Positions 8,101 through 16,363 are shown, counted from the first letter of the stretch. The stretch: DNA of 64,000 bases from M3007 sp044226205 (GCA_044226205.1 JBGAHL010000014.1:61189-125188), one strand, 5' to 3'. A program made the numbers and translations. The notes: generated by a model from the letters alone, not told the origin.

Positions 8101-10212
8101 AACGCTCAGGTTGGCCTGGCCACCGTTACAAATGGAGGAAGGACCGGTAATCTGGGCATCGGGGGCCGGAAACTGATTTACCGAGACGAGCCCGGTGGCC
8201 GTGCAGCCATTGGCGTCGGTAACTGTCAGGGATACCAGTTCGCTCTGCGACACGTTCAGGTCGGTGTTCGTACCCCCTGTGCTCCATAAATAGCTTGAAA
8301 ATCCGGGGGTTGCCTGCAAGGTGGTCGCAGTTCCCGGGCAAAAAGCAGTCGGGCCGTCAATTTGAACGGAGGGGAGCGGGAAAAGGCTGACCACGGTGCT
8401 CGCCGAAGCCGTGCAGCCATTGGTATCCGTAACTGTCACGGTGAAGACGCCGGCCTGATCAGGGGCGATCGAGGCTACGCCGTTTTGCCCCGAGGACCAA
8501 TTATAGGCGGAAAAACCGGGGTCGGCAGCCAATTGAATATTGCCCAATTGACAAAAACTGCCACCCCCACTCAGCGCCGTTGCCAGCGCAGCCGGAATCT
8601 GGACATTCAATTGTGCAACCGCCGTGCAGCCCGCAGAATTGGTGGTCGTCAGGCTGTATGCCCCGCTGTTGTGAGCAATCAGGGAGGAAAGGGTATCGCT
8701 GGTCGACCACAGGTAGTGCTCGAACCCGGGTGAGGCGTTCAGCGACAACATACCGTCGCAGGAATAGGCGCCGGCTGTAATCGAAGGTGTGGCAAACAGG
8801 GCGTTGTCGATGCTTGTCGTGGCCGTGGCGGTACAACCTGCTGCATTGGTGACGCTCAGGGTGTACATCCCGCCCTGGGTCAGCGTAGCCTGGGCCGTGG
8901 AGTCGCCGTTTGACCACGCGTACTGGGCAAACGGGCCGCCGAGGGCAGTCAATTGCAGGGAATTGCCGGCGCAGCTTGGCGGAGAGAGGACGGGCAAAAC
9001 GGGCGGACTCATATTGACCGTAAAACTTTTGGTTGCTGTACAGCCCAGGGCATTGGTCACGGTGAGGGCATACACCCCGCCCGTCGTTACATCGATGCCG
9101 GCCGTGGTCGCTCCGCCGGTCCAGTGGTAGGAGGCGAAGTTTGCCGAGGCTTGCAAATGGACCGTCTCGCCCGGGCAGACGATCCCTGTCGGGCCGGTGA
9201 TCTGGGGTTGTGTCATGGGTTGTGCACCCAGATTATGAAAATCCTCGGCGGTGCAGCCGTAGGCATTGGTGACGGTCACGGAGTATTCACCCGCCGTATT
9301 GACAAAAATAGTGGACGTATCAGCGCCGGTATTCCACAGAATCTGGTCGTGTACGCCGAGTAATTTCAGGGCTACGGCGGTGTCTGCACAGGTGATCTGG
9401 GAGGGGCCGATAATGACCGCGCTGGTACCTGGCAGGCCGGTTACGGTAAAATTGTCGGTGCCCTTGCACCCGTATTCATTGGTCACGGTAACCGAATAAT
9501 TGCCGGGGTCGTGGATGCTGATTGCTTCGCCAAGGCCGGAGCCGGGATACCAGCTGTGGGTGTAAAAGGGGCCGCCGGTTGCGAGCAATTCAACCGTTTC
9601 ACCGGGGCAAATGGTTGTTTGCCCTTCGATAACAGGTTCGGGAAGCGGATTGGTTTCGACCGTTATGGAGGCAGACTCTATGCAGTAAGATTGATATACT
9701 CCCACGCCTCCCACGATCGAACAAATGACATCGTAGTCTCCCGCAGTACTGACAGTTGTACTCGTTCCAGTTGTTCCGTTTGACCACTGAAACGTAGGTT
9801 GGTAACTCTGAAAACTTGTTTCTACAGAAACGGATACGTTTAGGGTTATTGGCTGGCCTTCACATTTTGGAGCATTTGTCGCAAGCTCTATGTCAACACA
9901 AAATTTGGGGTATTTGAGTTCGGCGAAGTAAGTACAACCATTTTCATCCACTATGTTGACGTAAATCGGGAATGTCGGAACTGTAAGTTCTACTGGGTTG
10001 TCCATTTGCCCATCAAACCACCAATACTCATAGTTGCCAGACGGTCCGGTAACAACAAAGTTTGCCGGTTGACCCGGACAGAGGCATTGATCGTTTACAT
10101 TTTCAATGTTGAATTCTTTGGGCGGACAGTTTTGTCCTTTGAGTTGTAAGCCAGACAGAACAAGCATAAACAGGACAGGCCAGGCGCCTGAACAAGGTAG
10201 CGTTGTTAGCAT
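5143..10212 (-). CDS. Giant T9SS type B surface protein with Ig-like and SprB-like repeats
   Basis: A 1689-aa secreted protein, probably an adhesin or gliding-related surface fibre. A signal peptide ends near residue 26 (LSGLQLKGQ). Two divergent N-terminal units are followed by about 16 repeats of about 70 aa, each with a pattern like ICPGxxxxLxAxPGFxxYxWSxG and ending VTVTDANGCTATA. Then come SprB-type repeats (SCAGASDGSAAVEVDGG) and a C-terminal gliding-motility/type B sorting domain (VMQVYDRWGELVVDL ... WKGDFRGK). Each repeat keeps two Cys, likely disulfide bonded. Residues 615-1311 show a three-unit higher-order period (see findings). The downstream GT-C-like gene follows after 36 nt. 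Exact ligand unknown. Confidence 0.85.
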   Translation of the reverse strand: MLTTLPCSGAWPVLFMLVLSGLQLKGQNCPPKEFNIENVNDQCLCPGQPANFVVTGPSGNYEYWWFDGQMDNPVELTVPTFPIYVNIVDENGCTYFAELKYPKFCVDIELATNAPKCEGQPITLNVSVSVETSFQSYQPTFQWSNGTTGTSTTVSTAGDYDVICSIVGGVGVYQSYCIESASITVETNPLPEPVIEGQTTICPGETVELLATGGPFYTHSWYPGSGLGEAISIHDPGNYSVTVTNEYGCKGTDNFTVTGLPGTSAVIIGPSQITCADTAVALKLLGVHDQILWNTGADTSTIFVNTAGEYSVTVTNAYGCTAEDFHNLGAQPMTQPQITGPTGIVCPGETVHLQASANFASYHWTGGATTAGIDVTTGGVYALTVTNALGCTATKSFTVNMSPPVLPVLSPPSCAGNSLQLTALGGPFAQYAWSNGDSTAQATLTQGGMYTLSVTNAAGCTATATTSIDNALFATPSITAGAYSCDGMLSLNASPGFEHYLWSTSDTLSSLIAHNSGAYSLTTTNSAGCTAVAQLNVQIPAALATALSGGGSFCQLGNIQLAADPGFSAYNWSSGQNGVASIAPDQAGVFTVTVTDTNGCTASASTVVSLFPLPSVQIDGPTAFCPGTATTLQATPGFSSYLWSTGGTNTDLNVSQSELVSLTVTDANGCTATGLVSVNQFPAPDAQITGPSSICNGGQANLSVSGNFTQYEWSDGTQTAGLTTSVGGDFAVTVTDANGCRDTAVFTLTTGAQLSPTVALQSNWCDATSTLDAGPGYTSYDWSGGLTGPSITVNTPGTYNLMVSDASGCSGTAQIEVTIPTLPVASLTGPAEVCPGAGGVLQASPGFVQYNWPDGPGGASWQAPQSGAYMLTATDAHGCTATASWTIAEYLPPTPLLNGPSAICAGDSALLSVSPVFTQYQWSNGAAIAAITVGLSDTYSVTVTDVNGCTGTASQVLDIGTTLLPTVAVQVDPCQGIAQLDAGVGYATYQWSNGAQTPVVQVGAGGNYDLTVSNAGGCSGTASVSVSIPPPPVVGIGGQANICPGASATLQATPGFAAYQWSGGAATASLQVNQGGMYALTVTDANGCTATASFMVNEWAAPTPVISGPSAICIGETAALSVSPIYNLYQWSDGSNAAGLNASQSGVYTLTVTDANGCTGTDGFDLTVHDLPIPQVAELPYQCDGFVGLQASSGFAQYEWSNGFSGPLLSVSTSGFYTLTVTDANGCTAQLQAPANVPPLPAVNVTGVASICQGGIATLNATSGFATYQWSAGQTGAAITAMQSGNYSVTATDAWGCTATADFALAVHTPDLLVLEKLTCSALDTGSVVQLLYNQYGCDSTIIHITQLSPPMLLHTTVNSDYNGTAVSCAGASDGSAAVEVDGGTAPLSYQWSNGATSVSLGNLSAGGLGLTVTDAAGCSKTVGLLLDAPPAPSVVIAAEDAPCFGAGSVQLSQFAGAGAPFSVAFAGRQDVSQGESLGYDQLPAGNYPLSVTDANGCVFVSTVNVAAPAPVEQVFRDTFLTDAGAILTLEAPAGFPAQAWQWSPTAGLSCVDCPVATLVVAEEGHIEVTQTDDNGCRATGVYVIQLREAEIDRPDIYIPEVFRPGAGENGLFTVFADQQTLNVRVMQVYDRWGELVVDLRDFAPNGPAGWKGDFRGKVCEPGVYGYYLELDMADGSVKRLKGGVTLVR
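6280..8370 (-). repeat. Higher-order ABC repeat array inside the adhesin gene
   Basis: Ten consecutive Ig-like units of about 70 codons in the order A-B-C-A-B-C-A-B-C-A. Types are recognised by their linkers: A units end like VNQFPAP, AEYLPP, VNEWAAP; B units end like TTGAQL, DIGTTL, TVHDLP; C units end like VTIPTLP, VSIPPPP, NVPPLP. C units also share a start with no glycine-proline (TVALQSNWC, TVAVQVDPC). The super-period is about 630 bp, indicating growth by duplication of a three-unit block. Confidence 0.75.
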
Positions 10213-10649
10213 GAATAGAAGATTGAGAGTGTGTACAGGGATGCATATTGGCCGTTAAGTTAGTCAAAATTATGCGGCTATAGCATAGAATAAAAATAAC
10301 ACAATTCGGGATAATTTCCGATTGACAAAACACCCTTGCCCCTCACCTGATCGGCAGCCCAATTGAAATAGGTAAAAAAAGATTTCCACAGGATTTCCAG
10401 GGCATTTCCAGGCTGAGGTTTTAACGGCCACAGCCCTTCCCCTTTTTTTGTCCTGCCTTTCAAAGCACGTTCAATCCCCAAACTCGACCTCTCCCTTTGT
10501 CTTTTCGCCGATTGCCGTTCTTGAGTTCCCGGCTTTTGCGACAGACTCCACCACGTGTTTGGTTACTCCATTTCAGGTTTTTGAACAACGATCGATGCCT
10601 TTGGCATTCGTCAATTGTTATTTTTTTCACCTTTTTCAAAAGCAGTACC
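10213..10649. other. Intergenic region between two divergent T9SS genes
   Basis: This 437-bp space separates the minus-strand giant adhesin from the plus-strand small T9SS protein. It should contain both promoters, but I find no convincing -33/-7 pair. A lone TAATTTTG (complement of 10265-10272) could serve the minus gene. Three loose copies of ATTTCCA occur at about 10381-10410. No gene, RNA or strong hairpin was recognised. Confidence 0.4.
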
Positions 10650-11138
10650 ATGCACAGTACAGTCTTTAAAATCATGTTCCTCTGCCTGTTCGCGATGCGC
10701 CTGACGGGAGCCCTGGCTCAGTCGTCGGTGCATTCGACAGGCGGTGACGCGTCGGGCGGCGGCGGCACGGCCAGTTACACGGTCGGGCAGGCCGTGTTTA
10801 CGGCCATCGACCAGTCGGGCGGTTCGGTCATTCAGGGCGTCCAGCAGCCTTACGAGATTTTTTCCGTGGGAACCGCCTCGCCCCCCGGCCTGCGCCTGCA
10901 ATGCACCGTTCGGCCCAACCCGACGGCCACCGACGTATCGCTCACGACCGATCCGGCCTTGTGGGGCCCATTAACCCTCATGCTGTTCGACGCCAACGGA
11001 CGCTTGCTGTTGCAGCAGCAGACGAGTGGCGTCGAAACGCTCATCCCGATGGCCGGGCTACCCGCGGCCGTCTATTTTCTCAAGGTCTCCGACGACCGCC
11101 ACGAGATCCAGTCCTTCAAAATCATTAAAAACCATTAA
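10650..11138 (+). CDS. Small secreted protein with T9SS type A sorting domain
   Basis: A 162-aa exported protein. The signal peptide ends near ALAQ. The body begins HSTGGDASGGGGTASYTVGQ and ends GGSVIQGVQQPYEI, a module common at the front of Bacteroidota surface proteins. The last 80 residues form a type A C-terminal sorting domain (VRPNPTATDVSL ... LMLFDANGRLL ... GLPAAVYFLKV). The ATG at 10650 begins the signal peptide; an upstream in-frame ATG at 10497 would precede it with 51 unrelated residues. The next gene starts 3 nt after the stop, so the two form an operon. Function unknown. Confidence 0.75.
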   Translation: MHSTVFKIMFLCLFAMRLTGALAQSSVHSTGGDASGGGGTASYTVGQAVFTAIDQSGGSVIQGVQQPYEIFSVGTASPPGLRLQCTVRPNPTATDVSLTTDPALWGPLTLMLFDANGRLLLQQQTSGVETLIPMAGLPAAVYFLKVSDDRHEIQSFKIIKNH

Positions 11139-11141
11139 GTC

Positions 11142-12803
11142 ATGAAACTCAAATTCTTCCTGTTCGCGGCTTTCGTTTTGTTCGCCACCGCTGTTTTTGC
11201 CCAGGCGCCCGGCCGCATGAGTTACCAAAGCGTCGTTCGCGACGGCAACGGCGCGCTCGTCGCCAACAGCCCGGTGGGCATCCGGATCAGCGTCATCCAG
11301 GGCTCCGTGTTCGGCGCCTCGGTGTACGTCGAAACCCACACGGCCACCACCAATGCCAACGGTCTGGCCAGCCTCGCCATCGGCGGCGGCACGGCGGTAT
11401 TTGGCAATTTTGGCGCCATCGACTGGGCCAACGGTCCGTATTTTATCAAAACAGAAACCGACCCCAGCGGCGGCTCGAACTACAATATCGTCGGCAGCAG
11501 CGAGTTGCTGAGCGTGCCGTACGCGCTTTTCGCCGCCAATGGCGGCACGCCCGGCCCGCAGGGGCCCGAAGGCCCGGCAGGCCCGCAGGGGCCGCAGGGT
11601 CTGACTGGCCCGCAGGGAGCAACCGGGCCGCAGGGTGCAACCGGCCCCCAGGGTACGCCAGGCCAGCAGGGGCCCGAAGGCCCGACCGGCCCGCAAGGCC
11701 CGCAAGGAGCAACCGGCCCCCAGGGCTCAGCCGGCCCAACGGGTCCACAGGGTCCGCAAGGGCCCGCCGGGTCGTACACTGCCGGCAACGGGATCTCCAT
11801 CGCCAACAACACCATCACCAACACAGGCGATGCCGACAACAGCGCCACCAACGAACTCCAGCAACTCAGTCTCAACGGCAGCCAACTGACGCTTTCCAAC
11901 GGCGGCGGCTCCGTCACCCTGCCCGGCGGCAGCAGCAGCGGCTGGACCGACGGCGCCGCGCTGACCACAACCGACAATGCCAAAAAAGTTGGTATCGGCC
12001 TTGCAGCGCCTTTGCAAAAAATGCATATCCACGACCAGAATTCATCTTTCACCTGGATGCAAATCACCAACGGCAGCAATGGCGCCACCTCCGGCGATGG
12101 CGGTTATGTCGGCCTGGTGGACAAAGACCTCAAAATCGAAAACTGCGAAGCCGGTAAAATCACGCTCGGCTCTTGCGCCAATGTCGACCAATTGGTCATC
12201 AACAACAACGGTACCGTCGAAATCGCCGGCCAACTGAAAATCGCCGGCGGCGCACCCGGCGACGGCAAAGTGCTGACCAGCGATGCCAACGGCACCGCCA
12301 GCTGGACGGCTCCGCCGATTGGCCCCGCCGGTCCGCAAGGCCCCGCCGGGGCACAAGGCCCAGTCGGCCCGCAAGGCCCGGCCGGCCCCCAGGGGGCGCA
12401 AGGGATTGTTATGGCCAATAATTGGGCGGGGGGCATACAAACCATACCGAATACGAATAGTGCCTGGGTTTTTGCCGGCCCCACGGCAACCGTCACGATT
12501 ACGGCCAACCAAAAAATTTGCGCCTGGACGGTGGCGCCTTTGCGCAAGTCGTCTGGCCTTCCTATGACTATCGGATTTGGGTTGGGTTACCAAGCCAATG
12601 CCGGAGGGACAATATATAACTTTGTAGGGACTGCATACACATATGCCAATGTTTCGACGACGTTCAATAATCCCTCGGCGTGTGGATGTATTACTCCCGG
12701 AGCGGGGACCTGGAAAATCGGAGCGGTAGTACTTAATTCAAATACTGATACCATTGACCAAAGCGACTTTGTTAATGGCATGTATTTTATTGTGAACCAG
12801 TAG
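11142..12803 (+). CDS. Secreted collagen-like (Gly-X-Y) repeat protein
   Basis: A 553-aa exported protein with a signal peptide ending at AVFAQ. Residues 20-134 resemble an N-terminal beta domain frequent in Bacteroidota exported proteins (GRMSYQSVVRDGNGALV). Residues 135-210 are about 25 Gly-X-Y triplets, mostly GPQ, GPE, GPA, GAT. A second short Gly-X-Y tract of about 10 triplets lies near residues 392-421. Between them is a tail-fibre-like segment (NGISIANNTITNTGDADNSATNELQQLSL). No C-terminal sorting domain is evident. Co-transcribed with the preceding gene, so it may share a surface role. Confidence 0.7.
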   Translation: MKLKFFLFAAFVLFATAVFAQAPGRMSYQSVVRDGNGALVANSPVGIRISVIQGSVFGASVYVETHTATTNANGLASLAIGGGTAVFGNFGAIDWANGPYFIKTETDPSGGSNYNIVGSSELLSVPYALFAANGGTPGPQGPEGPAGPQGPQGLTGPQGATGPQGATGPQGTPGQQGPEGPTGPQGPQGATGPQGSAGPTGPQGPQGPAGSYTAGNGISIANNTITNTGDADNSATNELQQLSLNGSQLTLSNGGGSVTLPGGSSSGWTDGAALTTTDNAKKVGIGLAAPLQKMHIHDQNSSFTWMQITNGSNGATSGDGGYVGLVDKDLKIENCEAGKITLGSCANVDQLVINNNGTVEIAGQLKIAGGAPGDGKVLTSDANGTASWTAPPIGPAGPQGPAGAQGPVGPQGPAGPQGAQGIVMANNWAGGIQTIPNTNSAWVFAGPTATVTITANQKICAWTVAPLRKSSGLPMTIGFGLGYQANAGGTIYNFVGTAYTYANVSTTFNNPSACGCITPGAGTWKIGAVVLNSNTDTIDQSDFVNGMYFIVNQ

Positions 12804-12812
12804 CCTGTAGCG

Positions 12813-13418
12813 CCGCTGTAGCGCCGACCTCAAGGTCGGCGATGTTACGATAAGAAAAAACCCGCGATTAAAAGCCAGGGCCGCTATCGTTAAATGGCAT
12901 TTCCCGTTGGAGGGATTGGCTGTTAATCGCGGGTCGTTGCTGCGCTCAGCATCGCCGCTGTAGCGCCGACCTCAAGGTCGGCGATGTTACGGTAAGAAAA
13001 AACCCGCGATTAAAAGCCAGTGCCACTATCGTTAAATGGCATTTCCCGTTGGAGGGATTGGCTGATAATCGCGGGTTACTGCTGCCCTCAGCATCGCCGA
13101 CCGGGAGGTCGGCGCTACAGTCGGCGATGTTACGGTAAGAAAAAACCCGCGATTAACAGCCAGGGCCGCTATCGTTAAATGGCATTTCCCGTTGGAGGGA
13201 TTGGCTGTTAATCGCGGGTTACTGCTGCGCTCAGCATCGCCGACCTGGAGGTCGGCGCTACAGCGGCGATGTTACGGTAAGAAAAAACCCGCGATTAACA
13301 GCCAGGACCACTATTGCTGAGTGGCATTTCCCGTTGGAGGGATTGGCTGTTAATCGCGGGTCGTTGCTGCGCTCAGCATCGCCGACCTTGAGGTCGGCGC
13401 TACAGTGCGCTACAGCGT
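12813..13418. repeat. Four tandem copies of a 142-143 bp structured repeat
   Basis: Units recur with the CCCGCGATTA marker at 12861, 13003, 13146 and 13288. Each contains a long inverted repeat, CCCGCGATTAACAGCCA and TGGCTGTTAATCGCGGG (17 bp; perfect in copies 3 and 4, one or two mismatches in copies 1 and 2) enclosing a 39-nt loop. Between units lie GCCGACCTCAAGGTCGGC-type palindromes. The array fills the 614-bp gap between the convergent collagen-like and aconitase genes; no ORF of note is present. The stems may end transcription from either side. Confidence 0.85.
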
Positions 13419-15688
13419 TATTTCACCCCAAAATCCTTCCGGATCTTGTTCAGTGCCGAGCCGGCCTGTACCCACTCGATCTGCTGATCGTTGTAGGAGT
13501 GGTTCACCTCGAAGGTTTCAGCCGTACCGTCGGCGTGGTCGAGACGGATTTTGAGCGGCTTGCCAGGGGCGAAGCTTTCAAAACCGAGGATCGACACCTT
13601 GTCGTCCTGACGCACCTTGTCGTAGTCGGCGGGGTTGGCGAAAGTGAGGGCCAGCATACCCTGTTTTTTCAGGTTGGTCTGGTGGATGCGGGCGAAACTT
13701 TTGACCACAACGGCCTTCACGCCGAGGTAGCGGGGCTCCATGGCGGCGTGTTCGCGGCTGCTACCCTCGCCGAGGTTTTCTTCCCCGAAAATAATGGTGC
13801 CGATGCCTTTTTTCTGATACAGGCGGGCCGAAGCCGGCACTTCCATGTACTGGCCGCTTTCCACGTTGAACACCTTGTTGCGCTCGTCGTTGAAGAAGTT
13901 GGTGGCGCCGATGTAGCAGTTGTTGGAGATGTTCTCCAGGTGGCCGCGGTATTTGAGCCAGGGGCCGGCCATGGAGATGTGGTCGGTGGTGCACTTACCT
14001 TTGGCTTTGATCAGCACGCGCATGTTTTGCAGTTCGGCGTTGGTGATCGGCACGAAAGGTTTGAGCAACTGGAGGCGTTCGGACTTTTTATCGACGGCCA
14101 CTTTCACCGAGCCGCCTTTTTTGGCGGGCGCGATGTAGCCGGCGTCTTCGACGGCGAATCCGGCCTTGGGCAGTTCGATGCCTTTTGGCGGGTCGAGTTT
14201 GACGGTTTCGCCTTTTTTATTGGTCAAAGTGCCTTTTTTCGGGTTGAACGTCAGGTCGCCGGCAATGGCGAAAGCCGTTACGATCTCCGGCGAAGCCACG
14301 AATGCGTGCGTGTTCGGGTTGCCGTCGTTGCGGCCGGTGAAGTTGCGGTTGAAGGAGGTCATGATCGAGTTGGGGCGCTTCATGTCGTCCATGTGACGGC
14401 TCCACTGACCGATGCAGGGACCGCAGGCATTGGCCATGACCACGCCGCCGATCTGCTCGAAATCTTTCAGAATGCCGTCGCGTTCGGCGGTGAAACGGAT
14501 CAGTTCGGAGCCGGGCGTAATGGTGAACTCGGCTTTGACCTCCAGGTTTTTCTCTTTGGCCTGACGCGCTACCGAGGCGGCGCGGGTGAGGTCTTCGTAG
14601 GAGGAGTTGGTACAGGAGCCGATGAGGCCGACTTCGAGCGTGACCGGGTACTTGTTCTTTTTCACCGCGGCCGCGAATTTGGACAGCGGCCAGGCCAGAT
14701 CGGGCGTGAAGGGGCCATTGATGTGCGGCTCCAGTTTCGACAGATCGATTTCGATCACCTGGTCGAAGTATTTTTCCGGGTTGGCATACACTTCGGGGTC
14801 GCCGGTGAGGTAGGGGGCCACTTTGTTGCACATGGCAGCCACCTTGTTGCGGCCGGTGGCTTTGAGGTAGCGGGCCATCGACTTGTCGTAACCGAAGGTG
14901 GAGGTGGTAGCCCCAATCTCGGCGCCCATGTTGCAGATGGTGCCTTTGCCGGTAGCGCTCATGCTCTGGGCGCCTTTGCCGAAGTATTCCACGATGGCGC
15001 CTGTGCCACCCTTGACGGTCAGGATGCCGGCCACTTTCAGGATCACGTCTTTGGGCGAAGCCCAGCCGCGCAATTTGCCGGTGAGGTGTACGCCGATGAG
15101 TTTGGGCATCTGGAGTTCCCAGGCCATACCGCTCATGGCATCCACTGCGTCGGCGCCGCCGACACCGATGGCAACCATGCCGAGGCCGCCGGCGTTGACG
15201 GTATGCGAGTCGGTGCCGATCATCATGCCGCCGGGGAAGGCGTAGTTTTCAAGTACGATCTGGTGGATGATGCCAGCGCCCGGCTTCCAGAAGCCGATGC
15301 CGTATTTTTGGGACACAGAACCCAGAAAATCAAACACTTCCTTGTTCTTGTCGAGGGCGACAACCATGTCTTTGTCGGCGCCGCTCTGCGCCGTGATGAG
15401 GTGGTCGCAGTGAACCGTGGAGGGAACGGCGACCTTTTTACGGCCGCAGGTCATGAACTGGAGCAGGGCCATTTGGGCCGTAGCATCCTGCATGGCTACG
15501 CGGTCGACCTGAAAAAACACATAATCCGAACCGCGCTTGTAATCGGCCAGCGGGTTGTCGGAGTGCAGGTGCGCAAAGAGAATTTTTTCGGAAAGCGTGA
15601 GCGGGCGTTTCAGCCGTGCTTTGGCGGCATCCACGCGGGCGGGAAAGTTTTTGTAAAAATCCCGCAGCATTTTCAGGTCAAAAATCAT
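13418..15688 (-). CDS. acn: Aconitate hydratase, mitochondrial type
   Basis: Interconverts citrate and isocitrate in the TCA cycle through a [4Fe-4S] cluster. The 756-aa protein has family length. Cluster ligands are visible in GSCTNSS and in ANACGPCIGQW, and the substrate-binding GTDSHTVNAGGLG and FTGRNDGNP segments are present. The C-terminal swivel domain contains GEGSSREHAAMEPR. The ATG at 15688 is used since the promoter -33 box overlaps an upstream in-frame ATG at 15790, excluding that start. The gene ends inside the last palindrome of the 142-bp repeat array. Confidence 0.95.
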   Translation of the reverse strand: MIFDLKMLRDFYKNFPARVDAAKARLKRPLTLSEKILFAHLHSDNPLADYKRGSDYVFFQVDRVAMQDATAQMALLQFMTCGRKKVAVPSTVHCDHLITAQSGADKDMVVALDKNKEVFDFLGSVSQKYGIGFWKPGAGIIHQIVLENYAFPGGMMIGTDSHTVNAGGLGMVAIGVGGADAVDAMSGMAWELQMPKLIGVHLTGKLRGWASPKDVILKVAGILTVKGGTGAIVEYFGKGAQSMSATGKGTICNMGAEIGATTSTFGYDKSMARYLKATGRNKVAAMCNKVAPYLTGDPEVYANPEKYFDQVIEIDLSKLEPHINGPFTPDLAWPLSKFAAAVKKNKYPVTLEVGLIGSCTNSSYEDLTRAASVARQAKEKNLEVKAEFTITPGSELIRFTAERDGILKDFEQIGGVVMANACGPCIGQWSRHMDDMKRPNSIMTSFNRNFTGRNDGNPNTHAFVASPEIVTAFAIAGDLTFNPKKGTLTNKKGETVKLDPPKGIELPKAGFAVEDAGYIAPAKKGGSVKVAVDKKSERLQLLKPFVPITNAELQNMRVLIKAKGKCTTDHISMAGPWLKYRGHLENISNNCYIGATNFFNDERNKVFNVESGQYMEVPASARLYQKKGIGTIIFGEENLGEGSSREHAAMEPRYLGVKAVVVKSFARIHQTNLKKQGMLALTFANPADYDKVRQDDKVSILGFESFAPGKPLKIRLDHADGTAETFEVNHSYNDQQIEWVQAGSALNKIRKDFGVK

Positions 15689-15759
15689 GATTGGAAAAGT
15701 ATACGTTTGTCGGTGGACAGTAAGAGTTGGATCGCGACCGTTGTCGCAAAAATGGCGCG

Positions 15760-15790
15760 CAAATGTAGATATTGCCGCGAAATGTGCCAA
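15760..15790 (-). promoter_or_regulatory. Promoter of the aconitase gene
   Basis: On the minus strand TTGG (complement of 15787-15790) and TACATTTG (complement of 15760-15767) are 19 nt apart, an exact TAnnTTTG -7 box. A transcript starting near 15753 gives a leader of about 65 nt. Confidence 0.6.
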
Positions 15791-15911
15791 TATTGAACCA
15801 AATTTGGGGCAATAAGTTGTTCATCTCTTTTACCATTTATACCCATTCTGCATAATTTTCACCCCAATCGCCCCTTCCTTCTATCCCTCCATCGTCCAAT
15901 CGCCCGATCCC

Positions 15912-16265
15912 ATGTCCGTTACGCTCGCCGATCTCCGACAAATTGCCCTGGCCCTGCCCGAAACCGACGAGCACCCGCATTTCGAAATCACCTCTTTTCG
16001 GGTAAAAAAGAAAGTGTTCGCGACCGTTAATCCGCCCGAAGGCCGGGCCACCGTGCGGCTCAGCGCCGAGGATCAGGACGTGTTTTGCGCCATGAGCAAG
16101 GGCGCCATGTACCCCGTGCCCAACCAGTGGGGCAAATATGGCTGGACGCACATCGACCTGACCAAAGCCGAAACTGAAATGTGCCTCGATGCCCTACAAA
16201 CCGCCTGGTACACCGTGGCGCCGCCGAAATTGAGGGACGGCGTTGCATGGCCCGAGTCGGAATAG
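15912..16265 (+). CDS. MmcQ/YjbR-family protein
   Basis: A 117-aa protein of the YjbR/CyaY-like fold family, often annotated as a putative DNA-binding protein although its role is not established. The family pattern is visible: LADLRQIALALPETDEHPHF at the N-terminus, then a small beta sheet with FRVKKKVFATVNP and a C-terminal TAWYTVAPPKLRD. It stands divergent from aconitase and 127 nt before the next plus-strand gene. Length is normal for the family. Confidence 0.8.
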   Translation: MSVTLADLRQIALALPETDEHPHFEITSFRVKKKVFATVNPPEGRATVRLSAEDQDVFCAMSKGAMYPVPNQWGKYGWTHIDLTKAETEMCLDALQTAWYTVAPPKLRDGVAWPESE

Positions 16266-16332
16266 CCCCGACCGAAGGACCCATCCTTTTTGGTCAAATA
16301 CCGACTTTTAATCCGCTTCCCGACCGCGGTTT

Positions 16333-16363
16333 TTGGCGGTTCCTGCGCATCCCTTTACCTTCG
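16333..16363 (+). promoter_or_regulatory. Possible promoter of the nucleotidyltransferase-like gene
   Basis: TTGG at 16333-16336 and TACCTTCG at 16356-16363, 19 nt apart; the -7 box has one mismatch (C for T) to TAnnTTTG. It supports the ATG at 16393 over the in-frame ATG at 16333. Confidence 0.4.

Noticed and set aside
10497..10649. N-terminal extension of the small T9SS protein
   Set aside because: The 51 extra residues precede a perfect signal peptide and are Arg/Phe-rich with no family pattern.
12813..13418. Possible CRISPR array
   Set aside because: Units are 142 bp and nearly identical throughout, with no unique spacers and no cas genes nearby; the only Cas4-like nuclease is part of a Dna2-type protein.
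13334..15796. 820-codon open frame on the plus strand opposite aconitase
   Set aside because: Antisense shadow of a GC-rich gene: no signal, His/Val/Gly-rich composition and no family pattern, while the minus strand is a complete aconitase.
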